Origin: Haloferacaceae archaeon
GTDB taxonomy: Archaea; Halobacteriota; Halobacteria; Halobacteriales; Haloferacaceae
Length of the DNA: 5,105 nucleotides
Assembly: GCA_018609965.1 (NCBI GenBank)
Contig: JAHENP010000228.1
Location: 1 to 5,105 of the forward strand
Direction of reading: 5' to 3'
Shown: one piece after another, positions 5,097 through 5,105 of the stretch
Numbering within the stretch: the first letter of the stretch is position 1
Layout of the letters: the number at the start of each line of letters is the position of its first letter
Notes under the pieces: model-generated
Databases searched by the model: none
Told to the model about the DNA's origin: nothing
Seen by the model: only the letters and a program-made list of their open reading frames with translations
Position numbers and translations under genes: made by a program

Positions 5097-5105
5097 TTCG
5101 TCCTC

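Noticed and set aside
1..5105. CRISPR array, insertion sequence or defence island
   Set aside because: I see no regularly spaced direct repeats, no transposase or integrase motifs, and no composition break. Apart from the cut-off left-edge gene and short intergenic gaps, the window is filled by recognisable housekeeping or metabolic families.

Overview
The window looks like ordinary chromosomal DNA of a halophilic archaeon (class Halobacteria). The base composition is strongly GC-rich and the predicted proteins are Asp/Glu-rich. Start codons are often GTG and sit about 26-28 bases from weak TATA-like boxes with no Shine-Dalgarno site, as in leaderless haloarchaeal mRNAs. There is a Tat-type secretion signal, an archaeal TatA, and a tRNA without encoded CCA. 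I see no insertion sequence, CRISPR array, integrase or phage gene, and no convincing new defence or mobile system.

Layout. At the left edge, on the minus strand, is the 5' end of a Tat-exported protein that resembles halocyanin-type blue copper proteins (1-172, cut by the window). A divergent promoter region of about 140 bases follows, with two perfect inverted repeats (216-230 and 250-271). All remaining genes are on the plus strand: an XPD/Rad3-family Fe-S DNA helicase (313-2475, GTG start), an alpha/beta-fold hydrolase (2544-3338, GTG start), an M20-family N-carbamoyl-amino-acid hydrolase/allantoate amidohydrolase-like enzyme (3414-4679, GTG start), the Tat translocase subunit TatA (4722-4976, ATG start with a Shine-Dalgarno site), and tRNA-Arg(CCT) (5024-5096).

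How the genes relate. The plus-strand genes are separated by gaps of 42-75 bases. Three of the four protein genes (helicase, alpha/beta hydrolase, tatA) have a plausible promoter element of their own; the carbamoylase has at best a weak one. They therefore look like neighbouring single-gene units more than one operon. The helicase belongs to DNA repair, the two hydrolases to small-molecule catabolism (substrates unknown), and TatA to folded-protein export. The left-edge protein would be a client of the Tat pathway, although nothing shows coordinated expression with tatA. The points most worth a second look are the inverted repeats next to the helicase promoter, the long acidic insertion between the Fe-S cysteines of the helicase, the conflicting start signals of tatA, and a palindrome lying over the start codon of the alpha/beta hydrolase.
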